DNA of 64,000 nt from Diospyros lotus (taxonomy: Eukaryota; Streptophyta; Magnoliopsida; Ericales; Ebenaceae). The DNA lies in contig NC_068350.1 in NCBI RefSeq assembly GCF_014633365.1, positions 26,623,680-26,687,679 of the forward strand, in the 5' to 3' direction. A model generated the notes under the pieces. The model worked only from the letters and a program-made list of their open reading frames with translations, ran no database searches and was not told the DNA's origin. The position numbers were made by a program, and so were the translations under genes. Of this stretch, positions 1 through 9,478 are shown in pieces. Position 1 is the first letter of the stretch. Each line of letters starts with the position of its first letter.

Positions 1-1451
1 GTCCCGACTTTGAAGCGATGTTTGGAAGCCCAAACGAACTTGGATTTGGACAAACCATATCATTCCATAAATCCCAAGAAATCCTCTACAATATCTCTGA
101 AGACATTATTCACGTTCTAGGATTATAACTTGGCCAAAAATTTGAAAGAAGCACAGAAGGTCAAATCTGTCAGCACATTGTCTCCAATCTCCTTGTGTTT
201 CTCTTCTGCCAAAAAATAAAATAAAATAGTGTGAAGCCCAATTCCTATAAAATGAAATAAAACAAAATCAAGATAAATAAAATGACGCAACTAATGTGCA
301 AAAAGACTAAATATGAGGGCTAAATAATATGAAAATATGCGCTATATCAAATTCCCCACACTTAGACCTTTGCACTCCTAGGCAAAACACTAGACACTAA
401 CACTCAATAACAAAATGGATGTGAAAAAATGCAAAATGAGAGGCACGGCAAGTTTTATAGGAATTCAACACTCAAAGATCATCTTTCTTACACTTCCCAG
501 ACAAACAAGTAGCATGGCAATTTTACTTGGCAAGATAAGTCAAAATAAGTAGACCCTCATAGAATAAGAATATGCTCTCAAATTCCTCAAATGCTATGCC
601 TCACTCAATCACAATTCCACTACCAGATATGCTATCTTCTAATTCTCCACTCTTAATGCTTTTTGCATGCAAATCAAAAGGACTTTTATTCATGGCTCTG
701 AAAATGATAGGAAGATAACAATGAAAAGTAAAGTAAACCTTAGGAAGAAAACATTCAAGACAACCCAAGATCAATGAAGAACTATTAAGCAAGCAAAAAT
801 TAGACAATTTTTTTTTTTTTTTTGAATGGTGGGTGCGTTTTACTCTCCATCCCAACCTTTGCGAGTGCGTTTTACGCTCCATCTCACCTTGGCCTTTGGC
901 CTTTCTATCTATTTTTCTTTTGATTCCAAAGGACTTGCTTAATATGTTGCCATAATCAAGGGATGCAATGAATGTTCTTCAACCTAAAGAAGGGGAAAGA
1001 TTTTTTTTTTTTTTAAATTGCGAGTAAAATGAAAGAATGCCTTAATCATCTTTTTACATGCACGAGCACTGATAGCTTCAATAAAGATTCAAAACAAGCT
1101 CTGGAGTGATACCCATAATTAGTGAATGCACGCATATCATAAGAAAGAACATGCATGAGCACAAATATCCTCACAAAGACTACCTCAATCAACCCACCAA
1201 GCCAAACTCATTTCCAATTTACTTGAAAGTCCAAAAAGATAAGATCGACTTTCTAATCATGCCAAATTCTTTCAAACTCAATTTGCCTCATTTTGCCAAA
1301 AATCTTTTTTTTTTTTTTTTTTGAAAAGAAACTTCTATTCTAAAACTCCCCCCCACACTCAAACATTACATTGTCCTCAATGTAAGCATGCAGCAAGAAT
1401 CAGGTATAGGACAAGTAAGAAAAGTAAGGAGAGAGAAATAGCCTGGTGGTA
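1..1451 (-). other. Athila-like 3' non-coding region (no gene)
   Basis: No supportable coding sequence. Read on the minus strand, this follows the integrase stop and contains A-rich tracts (complements of T runs near 800, 1000 and 1310). Around 345-375 it has a block reading CTAAGTGTGGGGAATTTGA, which I associate with the non-coding 3' part of Athila-type elements. No LTR boundary or polypurine tract could be fixed, so the 3' LTR may begin inside this stretch or lie outside the window. Confidence 0.6.
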
Positions 1452-3206
1452 TCAAGTCGGAGGAAGGTCTAAGAGAGATAGCTCCTCCACTGTGTGTTCT
1501 GTAAAGCCCTCGTAGAAATGTTTAAGCCTCTGCCCATTAATTGTGAATTTCTTCGTAGTCGACCCGTCTATGATCTCAACTGCACCATAGGGAAAAACAT
1601 GAGTAACCACAAAAGGACCAACCCATCTAGAACGCAACTTACCAGGCATCAGCTTTAGGCGTGAATTGTAGAGGAGGACTTTATTGCCAATGTTGAACTC
1701 CTTCTTGGCAATCAATTTGTCGTGTGTAGCTTTGGTCTTTTCCTTGTAGATCCTAGAGTTCTCATATGCCTCTAACCTCAATTCCTCAAGTTCTTGCAAT
1801 TGAAGCTTCTGCTGGGAACCAGCTTCTTTCATGTCCATGTTGCATTGCTTCACCGCCCAATAGGCCTTATGCTCGATCTCTACCGGCAGATGACTTGCTT
1901 TTCCAAAGACCAGTCGATATGGGGACATGTCGATCGGGGTCTTGTAGGCCGTGCGGTAGGCCCAAAGTGCATCTTCCAACCTTTGGCTCCAGTCTTTCCT
2001 GTTGGGCTGGACTGTCTTCTCTAGAATCTGCTTAATCTCTCTGTTTGAAACCTCAGCCTGCCCATTGGTCTGTGGATGGTAGGGCGTCGTCACTTTATGT
2101 AAAACTCCATACTTTCGGAGCATGGATTGCATCTTTCTGTTGTAGAAGTGGGATCCTTGATCACTGATGATGGCCCTGGGAATGCCAAACCTGCAGAAAA
2201 TATGAGATCTAACAAAATCTGCAACCACAGAAGAATCATCAGTCCGGGTGGCTTTAGCTTCCACCCATTTCGAAACATAATCCACAGCCAAAAGAATGTA
2301 CACAAAACCAAAAGAGACAGGAAAAGGACCCATGAAATCAATGCCCCATACATCAAATATCTCACAAAATAATAAAGGTTTCTGAGGCATTTCATTTCTG
2401 CGTGAAATTGAACCTGTGTGTTGGCAACGTGTACAGTTCTTACAGAATCCATATGCATCTCTGAAAAGGGATGGCCAATATAACCCGGCATTTAAGACCT
2501 TTCTAACAGTACGTTGCGGACCAAAATGACCACCACATGCAAGTGTATGACAGAAATGTAGGACAGATGCAAATTCATGATCAGGGACACACCTCCTAAG
2601 GACTTGGTCACTACACATGCGCCACAGATAGGGATCATCCCACACATAATACCGAGCCTGACTCTTAAATTTATTTAGTTGCTCTTTCTTAAGATATGCA
2701 GGTAATTCAGAAGTGACTAAATAATTTACCAAATCTGCGTACCAGGGCTCAATACCATGAATGTGGTAGAGTAACTCATCTAGAAAATCATCTCGGATAG
2801 GCTGTGAGCCCATAACAGATGGATCTGAGGTGGAAGGAATGCGACTGAGGTGGTCGGCTACCAAGTTCTCTACTCCACTTTTATCCTTGATCTCAATGTC
2901 AAATTCTTGGAGCAAGAGCATCCACCTTATCAAACGAGGTTTGGCATCAGGCTTCTTCAAGAGGTACCTAAGAGCTACATGGTCAGAAAAGACAATAACT
3001 TTAGAACCAAGTAAATAGGATCTAAATTTATCCAATGCAAACACAATAGACAAGAGCTCTTTTTCCGTAGTGGTATAATTAGCCTGTGTCGCATCCAATG
3101 TACGCGAAGCGTAGGCTATGACATGGGATTTCTTCTCCACACGCTGGGAAAGGATGGCACCCACTGCAAAGTTGGAGGCGTCGCACATCGACTCGAAGGG
3201 CAACTC
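1452..3206 (-). pseudogene. Athila-like RNase H and integrase region of gag-pol
   Basis: This is the C-terminal half of the polyprotein, with 583 codons open after the upstream stop. Residues 1-125 are RNase H: catalytic-type Asp in CDAS (residue 8), Glu in the TTEKELL stretch (residues 44-51), Asp in FSDH (74) and Asp in VADHLS (117). Integrase follows. Its HHCC zinc finger uses H219, H226, C257 and C260. The DDE core has Asp in GIDFMG (289), Asp in IISDQG (348) and Glu in NGQAEVSN (384). All these residues are present, so this is the best-preserved part of the element. The open stretch starts only because a TAG at 3207-3209 replaces the Trp expected after QPPD. It is not a genuine start. 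The end at 1452 looks like the natural pol stop. Confidence 0.88.
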
Positions 3207-3905
3207 CTAATCGGGTGGCTGTATGATGGGTGGACAAATCAATCGGCTCTTCAGTTCCTCAAATGCCCGCTTGCATGGCTCATCGAAGTGGAAATTCACA
3301 TCTTTCTGGAGTAGGTTGGACAAGGGATGGGCAATCTTGCTGAAATCCTGGATAAATCTCCTGTAGAATCCTGGAGCATTACATAGACCAAATGGCATCC
3401 TTCGGTAGGCAAAAGTGCCAAAAGGACAAGTGAATGTGGTCTTCTCCTGATCCTCTGGTGCTATGCATATCTAAAAATAACCAGAAAAGCCATCAAGAAA
3501 ACAATAATGAGATTTACCTGCTAACCTCTCCAACATTTGGTCGATGAATGGAAGGGGAAAGTGATCTTTTCTAGTTGCTTGGTTGAGCTTCCTATAGTCG
3601 ATGCAGACCCTCCAGCTGTTCTGCACTCTCATGGGCACTAGCTCATTTCTTTCATTAGCCACCACTGTGAAACCTGTCTTCTTGGGGACAACCTGCACTG
3701 GACTCACCCATTTGCTATCAGATATAGGATAAATGATACCAGCCGAAAGTAACTTACTTACCTCTTTCTTGACCACATCTAGGATGGTGGGATTGAGTCT
3801 CCTCTATGGCTGCCTCACTGGTCGGGCTCCTTCCTCTAAATAAATCCTGTGCATGCACAAAGAATGACTAATACCTGGTATGTCCGCCAAGGTCCAGCCT
3901 ATTGC
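3207..3905 (-). pseudogene. Athila-like reverse transcriptase, active site deleted
   Basis: RT motifs are readable in one frame: GRP-like linker RQP-RRLNP, SKWVSPVQVVPKK, VCIDYRKLNQATRKDHFPLP, FLDGFSGYF, then APEDQEKTTF and RMPFGLCNAP. The frame then jumps directly to GFYRRFIQDFSKIAHPL at about 3370-3376. In intact Athila RT about 90-100 residues lie between these points, including the YxDD catalytic motif and the thumb, so the loss is in-frame and fatal. In-frame stops lie at 3804-3806 (TAG, expected Gln), 3471-3473 (TAG, expected Gln or similar) and 3207-3209 (TAG, expected Trp). The upstream TGA at 3906-3908 separates it from the protease block. Confidence 0.85.
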
Positions 3906-5249
3906 TCATTTGTTCCTCCTGAGTAGGTCCAGCAATCTCTTCTCTTGGTCAGGGAGGAGGTTGTTGGCTATGAGCACTGGCAACTTCTCTCCCTCCTCCA
4001 AGTAAGCATACTTGAGGTTGTCAAGTAAGGGTTTGCACTCCAAGGCAGGTGGTTGTTGGATTGAAGGCAGCACCCTGTTTGTGTCTAAGTCAAGAGAACC
4101 ATCTGCCTGCATGAAATTCTCAGCAAGGGAAACATTCGCCATGGAAGGCTCATGAGAGTTGTGTAAGGCATGCTGAAAACTCATGTCAGATTCAGAAAGA
4201 TTTAAAAACTCATCTATCTCATAACAAGATGCACACTTACTGAATCCATCATGATAATCAGGGCAATGGACACTATCAGGAAAGTCATGGATGGTGGGGA
4301 ACTCAGAAACAAAGTCAGGAATATCAGCACATGCAACATCAACCATCAAGTCAATAAAATTAACATGCCAGGAGGAATGATCTTCTGAAGGATACTTCAT
4401 GGAATCGAGAATGTTGAAATGGATAGTATTACCAGCAAATTCCATAGACAAGGTACCCTCATGCACATTAATTATTGTCCTAGCAGTTTTCAAGAAAGGT
4501 CTGCCTAGTATCAATGGTGCATGTCCAAGTTTGTTATCATCTTCCATATTTAAAACATAAAAGTCAGCTGGGAAGATAAGATCCTTAACCTTAACCAGCA
4601 CGTCCTCCAAGACTCCCGTGGGATAGACCGTGCTCCTGTTAGCTAGCTGGACTACCACTCTTGTGGATTTCAATGGGCCAACTTGCAAGGATGCATAAAC
4701 AGACTTAGGCATTACATTAATGGAAGCACCTAAATCTAGCAAAGCATTTGTGAATTGCAGCTCTCCTATAGTGCAAGGAATGGTAAACGTCCCTGGATCT
4801 TTGCATTTCAAAGGCATGGCGGGTTGGATTAGGGCTGAGACATTCCTTCCAAGGTTGACCTGCTCATTTCCCTTCAGCTTCCTCTTGTGGGTGCACAAGT
4901 CTTTGAGAAACTTGGCATACTTGGGAATCTGTCTGATGGCCTCCAAGAGTGGTATATTGACTTCGACCTTCTGGAAAGTCTCCATGATCTTCTTATCCAA
5001 CTCAGCTTTTGCCCTCTTCTTGTTTTGAGTGGCTCTATGGGGAAAAGGTAATGGATTGTTGTAGGGGTGTTCTCCTTTGTCCTGATCATTGTTGATGTGC
5101 TGCTTGGCCCTTTGAATTGAGAGGGGCTGCGACTCTTCTTTTCTACCAGTTTCTTCTTGTGCCTTCTCTGGAGCATTCACTTCTTTACCACTACGCAGCA
5201 TGATCGCACTCACATTTCCCTTTTGATTGGATATTGGCTGTGAAGGTAG
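3906..5249 (-). pseudogene. Athila-like gag-pol linker and aspartic protease region
   Basis: An open stretch of 435 codons starts at MSAIMLRSGKEV, a phrase common at the gag/protease junction of Athila polyproteins. The retroviral-type aspartic protease centre is ALLDLGASINVMP at about residues 157-169, with the DLGAS form of the DTG/DSG catalytic triad. ILGRPFLKTARTIINV follows at about residues 235-250 as the flap and C-terminal protease region. The remainder is the acidic spacer before RT. It ends in a TGA at 3906-3908 where the family continues with AIGW, and the same frame resumes beyond that stop. It would cleave the polyprotein in the particle. The protease core looks intact, but the flanking stops disable the gene. 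Confidence 0.82.
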
Positions 5250-6018
5250 CTAACCCGAACCTTGACTCCTTAGCTCATTTATGTTAGTTGCTAACTACCC
5301 AATCTGTGTCTCCAAATTCTGTATGGTGGTGTCAGTCCGTTGTTGGAATTTGAGAGTATTGGCAACCAATTGCTGCACTATGTCATTTAAGCTCGGTTTT
5401 GTCTTGGGTAATGTCTGTTCTTGTTGCTTCATTGGTGTGGCATTACTTTGACCTGGTGCATTGAACCTCTGTTGGAATGGTTGAGTTGAGGCACCCCCAT
5501 ATCTGAAGTTGGGATGGTCTCTCCAGCCCGGATTGTAGGTGGGAGCATAGGGATCATACCTACTCTATTGTGGCTGGTGCTGAAACGGTCTTCCAGGGAA
5601 GATTCCATTGCATGATTCTGTGTTATCCTGCAATTGTGGGCACTGATCAGTTACATGTGAAGATAATGAACAAATGCCACATACCTTCCGGGGCTGGTTT
5701 CGATCAAGGGTTAACTGGCGAACCATTGAAGTGAGTTCCTCCAGCCTATTTTCTATTCTCCTTTGGTCCATAGGTGCAGCAAAACCAACCTCATTGACAG
5801 TCTTCATGGGAGTGTTCAACCTGGTACCAAATTGTTGTGCATTTTGAGCCATCTTTGAAATTAAGTCCCGGGCTGCAGCTGGTGTCTTTTCCACTAAGGC
5901 TTCTCCAGATGCAGCATCCACTAAATACTTGTCCATGGGGAGTAAGCCTTCATAAAAATATTGAATGAGGAGCTGGTCACTTATCTGATGATGAGGATAA
6001 CTAGCACACAACTTCTTG
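5250..6018 (-). pseudogene. Athila-like gag (C-terminal part, truncated)
   Basis: Retrotransposon gag-type sequence begins at FKKLCASYPHH next to the fusion point. It continues through DQLLIQYFYEGLLPMDK and the AAARDLISKMAQNAQQFGTR helix to a CCHC zinc knuckle, CGICSLSSHVTDQC (Cys-X2-Cys-X4-His-X4-Cys), near 5650-5690. YDPYAPTYNPGWRDHPN follows. In-frame TAG stops lie at 5565-5567, 5295-5297 and 5250-5252. The N-terminal half of gag and everything upstream are absent, because the sequence switches to the neighbouring plus-strand element between about 6013 and 6024. Known role of the family: capsid and nucleocapsid of the virus-like particle. Confidence 0.82.
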
Positions 6019-6024
6019 AATAGA
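6013..6024. other. Head-to-head fusion point of two truncated gypsy elements
   Basis: Left of this point the minus strand reads Athila gag (FKKLCASYPHH). Right of it the plus strand reads Tat-like pol (EEVDKLLKAGFIREV, just ahead of RT). Neither element has an LTR here, so simple nested insertion does not explain the join. The sequence across it is GAA-rich (GAATAGAAGAAGAAG), which could have supplied microhomology. The result is two 5'-truncated elements facing away from one another. Cause is inferred: deletion, inversion or misassembly are all possible. Confidence 0.75.
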
Positions 6025-6514
6025 AGAAGAAGTTGACAAATTACTAAAAGCGGGCTTCATTCGAGAGGTATTATATCCAGACTGGTTGGCCAATGTTGTT
6101 ATGGTCCCAAAACCTAATGGAAAATGGCGTGTCTGTGTGGATTTCACCAATCTAAATAAGGCATGCCCCAAAGACTCATACCCGCTACCACGGATCGACC
6201 GTCTTGTGGACGAAACGTCTGGATACCAGTTCCTGAGCTTTCTGGATGCTTTCTCAGGGTACCACCAAATAATGATGTACCCCCCGGACCAGGAGAAGAC
6301 GTCATTCATCACTGAAAAGGGGACATATTGCTACCAAGTCATGCCTTTTGGACTCAAGAACGCCGGAGCCACTTATCAACGCATGGTGAACAAAGTCTTT
6401 AAAAAACTGCTGGGCGACACAATGGAAGCATATGTTGACGACATGATTGTGAAAAGTCGAAAGGACGAATCCCATGTAGAAAAACTAGCGCAAGTGTTGG
6501 GAGTCTTTAGATAA
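6019..6514 (+). pseudogene. Tat-like reverse transcriptase (N-terminal part)
   Basis: The open frame runs from the fusion point. GFIREVLYPDWLANVVMVPKP leads into GKWRVCVDFTNLNKACPKD and YPLPRID. FLDAFSGYHQI, carrying the first catalytic Asp, and MPFGLKNAGATYQ follow. The catalytic YVDDMIVKS is intact at about residues 116-124 of the stretch beginning at 6086. This is a classic gypsy RT palm. A TAA at 6512-6514 interrupts the chain where the family continues with YKMRLNP, and the next 356 codons stay in the same frame, so this is a single point change. The RT N-terminus and all upstream domains are lost. Confidence 0.88.
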
Positions 6515-7591
6515 TACAAGATGCGGTTGAATCCAACAAAGTGTGCCTTTGGCGTACAGTCTGGAAAATTCTTGGGATACATGATCACGCAAAGAGGAAT
6601 CGAAGCAAACCCTGAGAAAATACAGGCAATATTAGACATGGAACCACCAGCATCAACTAAGGAAGTTCAGCGATTGACAGGGAGAATGGCAGCTCTTGGA
6701 CGTTTTCTCTCCAAGTCAGCCGAAAGAGAGTTACCCTTCTTACAAACATTAAGAGCAGGAAAAAAGTTTGACTGGACGGAGCAATGCCAAAAGTCGTTTA
6801 AAGCGTTAAAGGAGTATTTGAAAGAAGTTTCCCTATTAACACGACCAGAAACTGGAGAGACATTGTACTTATACTTGAGGATAAGTGATGAAGCCATAAG
6901 TGCAGTATTAATCAGGAAAGAAGGACAGGTGGATCGACCAATATATTATGTTAGTAAGGTATTGCAGGGCCCCGAGACACGTTATCCAGTGGCAGAAAAA
7001 ATGGCATTAGCACTGGTAAACGCATCCAGAAAGTTGAGGCCATACTTCCAAGCTCATTCGATCATCATACTTACAGATCAGCCCTTGCGAAGTATTTTAC
7101 AAAAGCCCGAATGTTCCGGTCGCCTTACCAAATGGTCCATCGAGTTAAGTGAATATGATATCCAGTATCAACCTCGACAAGCTATAAAAGGACAAGCGCT
7201 GGCTGACTTTATTGTAGAATGCACACACTCCGGTAAGGCTACAGAAAATAGGCAGGAAGAATGGTTGTTGTTTGTTAATGGGGCATCTGGTTCACAAGGG
7301 AGTGGCGCTGGGATAGTACTCGTATCCCCCGAGGGAGAAACGTTTGAGTATTCCTTACGGTTTGCTTTTCCGAGTACCAACAACGTAGCTGAATATGAAG
7401 CATTAATCGCTGGAATGAGGATAGCAAGAAAATTGGAAGTAGCACGATTGGTTGCTCATAGTGATTCTCAGTTGATTGTGCAGCAGTTTCAGGGACAATA
7501 TGAAACCAGAGAGCAGAGTGAAAGACCTAGCACAGACATTTCAGAGTTTTCAGTTAACACAAATAAACAGATCACTCAATGGACATGCTGA
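6515..7591 (+). pseudogene. Tat-like RT end, RNase H and second (archaeal-type) RNase H
   Basis: Begins YKMRLNPTKCAFGVQSGKFLGYM, the RT connection. The ordinary gypsy RNase H runs from about TRPETGETLYLYLRISDEAIS to the QALADFIVEC region. The second RNase H starts at EEWLLFVNGASGSQGSGAG (about residues 246-264), with Glu in NNVAEYEALIAG and Asp in VAHSDSQLIV. The first catalytic Asp, expected in FVDGAS, is Asn here (FVNGAS), so the second RNase H should be inactive. Near 7512 a one-base shift moves the frame, and integrase continues in the third register. The TGA at the end of this stretch is therefore out of the original frame. Confidence 0.85.
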
Positions 7592-8984
7592 TGCTTTATC
7601 TAAACTAGCGTCCACTAAAGAAACAACCGAAAGAGCAGTATTTGTTGAAATGCTTCATCAGCCGAGCATTAAAGAAAAAGAGATATCGTGTGTGGAGACA
7701 GGAGTGGATTGGAGATCATCCTTCTATCGTTATCTCACTAATAATGAATTACCAGATGATCCACAAAAAGCAAGAAGACTTAAGATGCGGGCTTCAAGGT
7801 TTACCATCATAGACAGGATATTATATAAGCGAGCTTACACTACACCTCTTCTCAAATGTTTAGGCCCTCAAGAGGCCGAATATGTCTTAGCAGAAGCTCA
7901 TAGTGGAATATGTGGAGAGCACTTGGGAGCAAGAGCCCTAGCAACCAAAATCTTGAGAGCCGGTTTCTTTTGGCCCACATTAAGGTCCGACGCGTTAAAG
8001 AAAGTCAAATCATGTGACAAATGTCAACGACATGCTCCAGTCCAATCTGCCCCAATATCTCAGTTGCAACCTGCGTTCCAGCCTATACCATTCGCTCAGT
8101 GGGGTTTGGATATTCTGGGACCTTTTCCTCAAGCGCCCGGGCAAAGAAAATTTTTAATAGTGGCCACCGACTATTTCACCAAATGGATTGAAGCTGAGGC
8201 ATTGGCTACTATTACGGCACGAAAAGTGGAGGCAATGGTATGGAAAGACATTGTGTGCTGGTTTGGGATACCAAGAATTATCGTTACGGATCATGGGAAG
8301 CAATTTGATTGTGACTCCTTTAGAAAATTCTGTAACGACCTAGGAATTCAACTAAGATTCGCTTCAGTAGCGTATCCCCAAGCTAATGGGCAAGCTGAGG
8401 TCAGTAACTGAACCATATTACATGGCCTAAAAACCAGACTTGAAGGAGCCAGAGGCACATGGGCCGACGAGCTGCCCACCATTTTGTGGGCTTATCGAAC
8501 AACTAGTTGGGTAGCTACGGGAGAAACTCCATTCAATCTGGTATATGGAACAGAGGCTTTAATTCCCATTGAAATTTCAGCTAAGTCCCCAAGACTGATG
8601 GCATATGAGGAAGAGGATGGCGCAAGGAATTCTGAAGCGTTGCGAGAAAATTTGGATCTGATTGAAGAGCAGAGGGATAACACTGCCATGAAGATAGCTG
8701 CATATCAAAGAAGAGTAGCCAGTTATTTCAATTCTCGGGTAAAGAACAGACCCATGAAAGAAGGAGATTTAGTACTTCAAAGATCTGTTGTAACCAACGC
8801 GCTAAGGGATGATGGAAAGTTACGAGCAAATTGGGAAGGGCCGTACCGCATTCTAAAACTACTTGGCCCCAACACTTGCATTTTACAGACTCTTTCAGGA
8901 GACACTATGGGGAAAACATGGAATTTGAACTATCTGAAGTTGTATATGAACAATGTATCTGAGAAAATATCTACAATAACATAA
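7512..8984 (+). pseudogene. Tat-like integrase
   Basis: After the frameshift the sequence continues RVKDLAQTFQSFQL and HADALSKLAS, the end of the second RNase H, then integrase. The HHCC finger is in EAHSGICGEHLGARA with the CDKCQRH pair. The DDE core has GLDILGPF, VTDHGKQF and [12 protein letters not shown] at 8409-8411 follows NGQAEVSN where Arg (CGA) is expected before TILHGLKTRLEGA, a CpG-type C-to-T change. The same frame resumes to the natural end, with WAYRTTSWVATGETPFNLVYGTEA and a C-terminal NWEGPYRILKLL segment. Known role: strand transfer of element cDNA into the chromosome. Confidence 0.87.
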
Positions 8985-9478
8985 GTCCTAAATGGGACAG
9001 TGGACGTAGGCGCATTTGGCCGAACCACGTAAAAATGCTTGTGTGCGCATGGTTTGTCATTTTATTTTCGGAAAAGAAAAGATCGAGCCCGTTGTCCCGC
9101 CTATGGCCCGGCAACGAGGTAAAATTACGATCGAGCCCGTTGTCCTGCCTATAGCCCAGCAACGAGGTAAAACTACGATCGAGCCCGTTGTCCCACCTAT
9201 GGCCCGGCAACGAGGTAAAACTACGATCGAGCCCGTTACCCCGATAACAAGGAAAATATGCTCAAGCTCGCCACATCGTGCATGATCCAGTAGCGAAAGA
9301 AAAGTGTTGGCCTTATATCACTAAAGACAACAATAAAAGGATGAATCAAGTAGTAAATAGCGAAACACATTGGGTAGGACAAAGAAAAAACATTCATTGA
9401 TAAAACCAACAAACAAACTACAATGAGAGGAGCACATTCGCCCGACAACAGCTGAAATCAAACCACAATGAGGGTCTA
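8985..9478 (+). other. Tat-like post-integrase non-coding region
   Basis: No gene. It lies between the integrase stop and the end of the antisense ORF and holds the 48-bp tandem repeat listed separately. The open frames seen across it on both strands simply follow that repeat. Confidence 0.7.
9081..9260 (+). repeat. 48-bp tandem repeat, about 3.7 copies
   Basis: The phrase GATCGAGCCCGTTGTC recurs at 9081, 9129 and 9177, and as GATCGAGCCCGTTACC at 9225, so the period is exactly 48 bp. Each unit continues with a GCCCGGCAACGAGGTAAAA-like tail with a few substitutions. Tandem repeats at this position, downstream of integrase, are known from Tat/Ogre/Retand-type elements and can seed satellite DNA. 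A period divisible by three explains the artefactual open frames here. Confidence 0.92.

Larger units (their letters stand above)
1..6018 (-). mobile_element. Athila-like Ty3/gypsy retrotransposon, 5'-truncated
   Basis: On the minus strand the order is gag (right), protease, RT, RNase H, integrase, then a long 3' non-coding region that runs off the left edge of the window. Protease DLGAS, the RNase H context around [12 protein letters not shown], and the gag motif CASYPHHQISDQLLIQYFYE are those I associate with the Athila lineage. The gag-pol reading frame stays in one register from about 6017 to 1452. It is broken by seven single stop codons and one internal deletion in RT, so the copy is dead. 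The 5' LTR and N-terminal gag are missing because the element is fused at about 6018 to an oppositely oriented element. Lineage assignment is from motif memory, not a search. Confidence 0.85.

Noticed and set aside
1106..1515. Two short plus-strand frames left of integrase
   Set aside because: They cross homopolymer T/A runs in the Athila 3' non-coding region and have no similarity I can recognise.
9016..9285. Open frames on both strands across the 48-bp repeat
   Set aside because: The repeat period is a multiple of three, so any stop-free register stays open. Not a gene.
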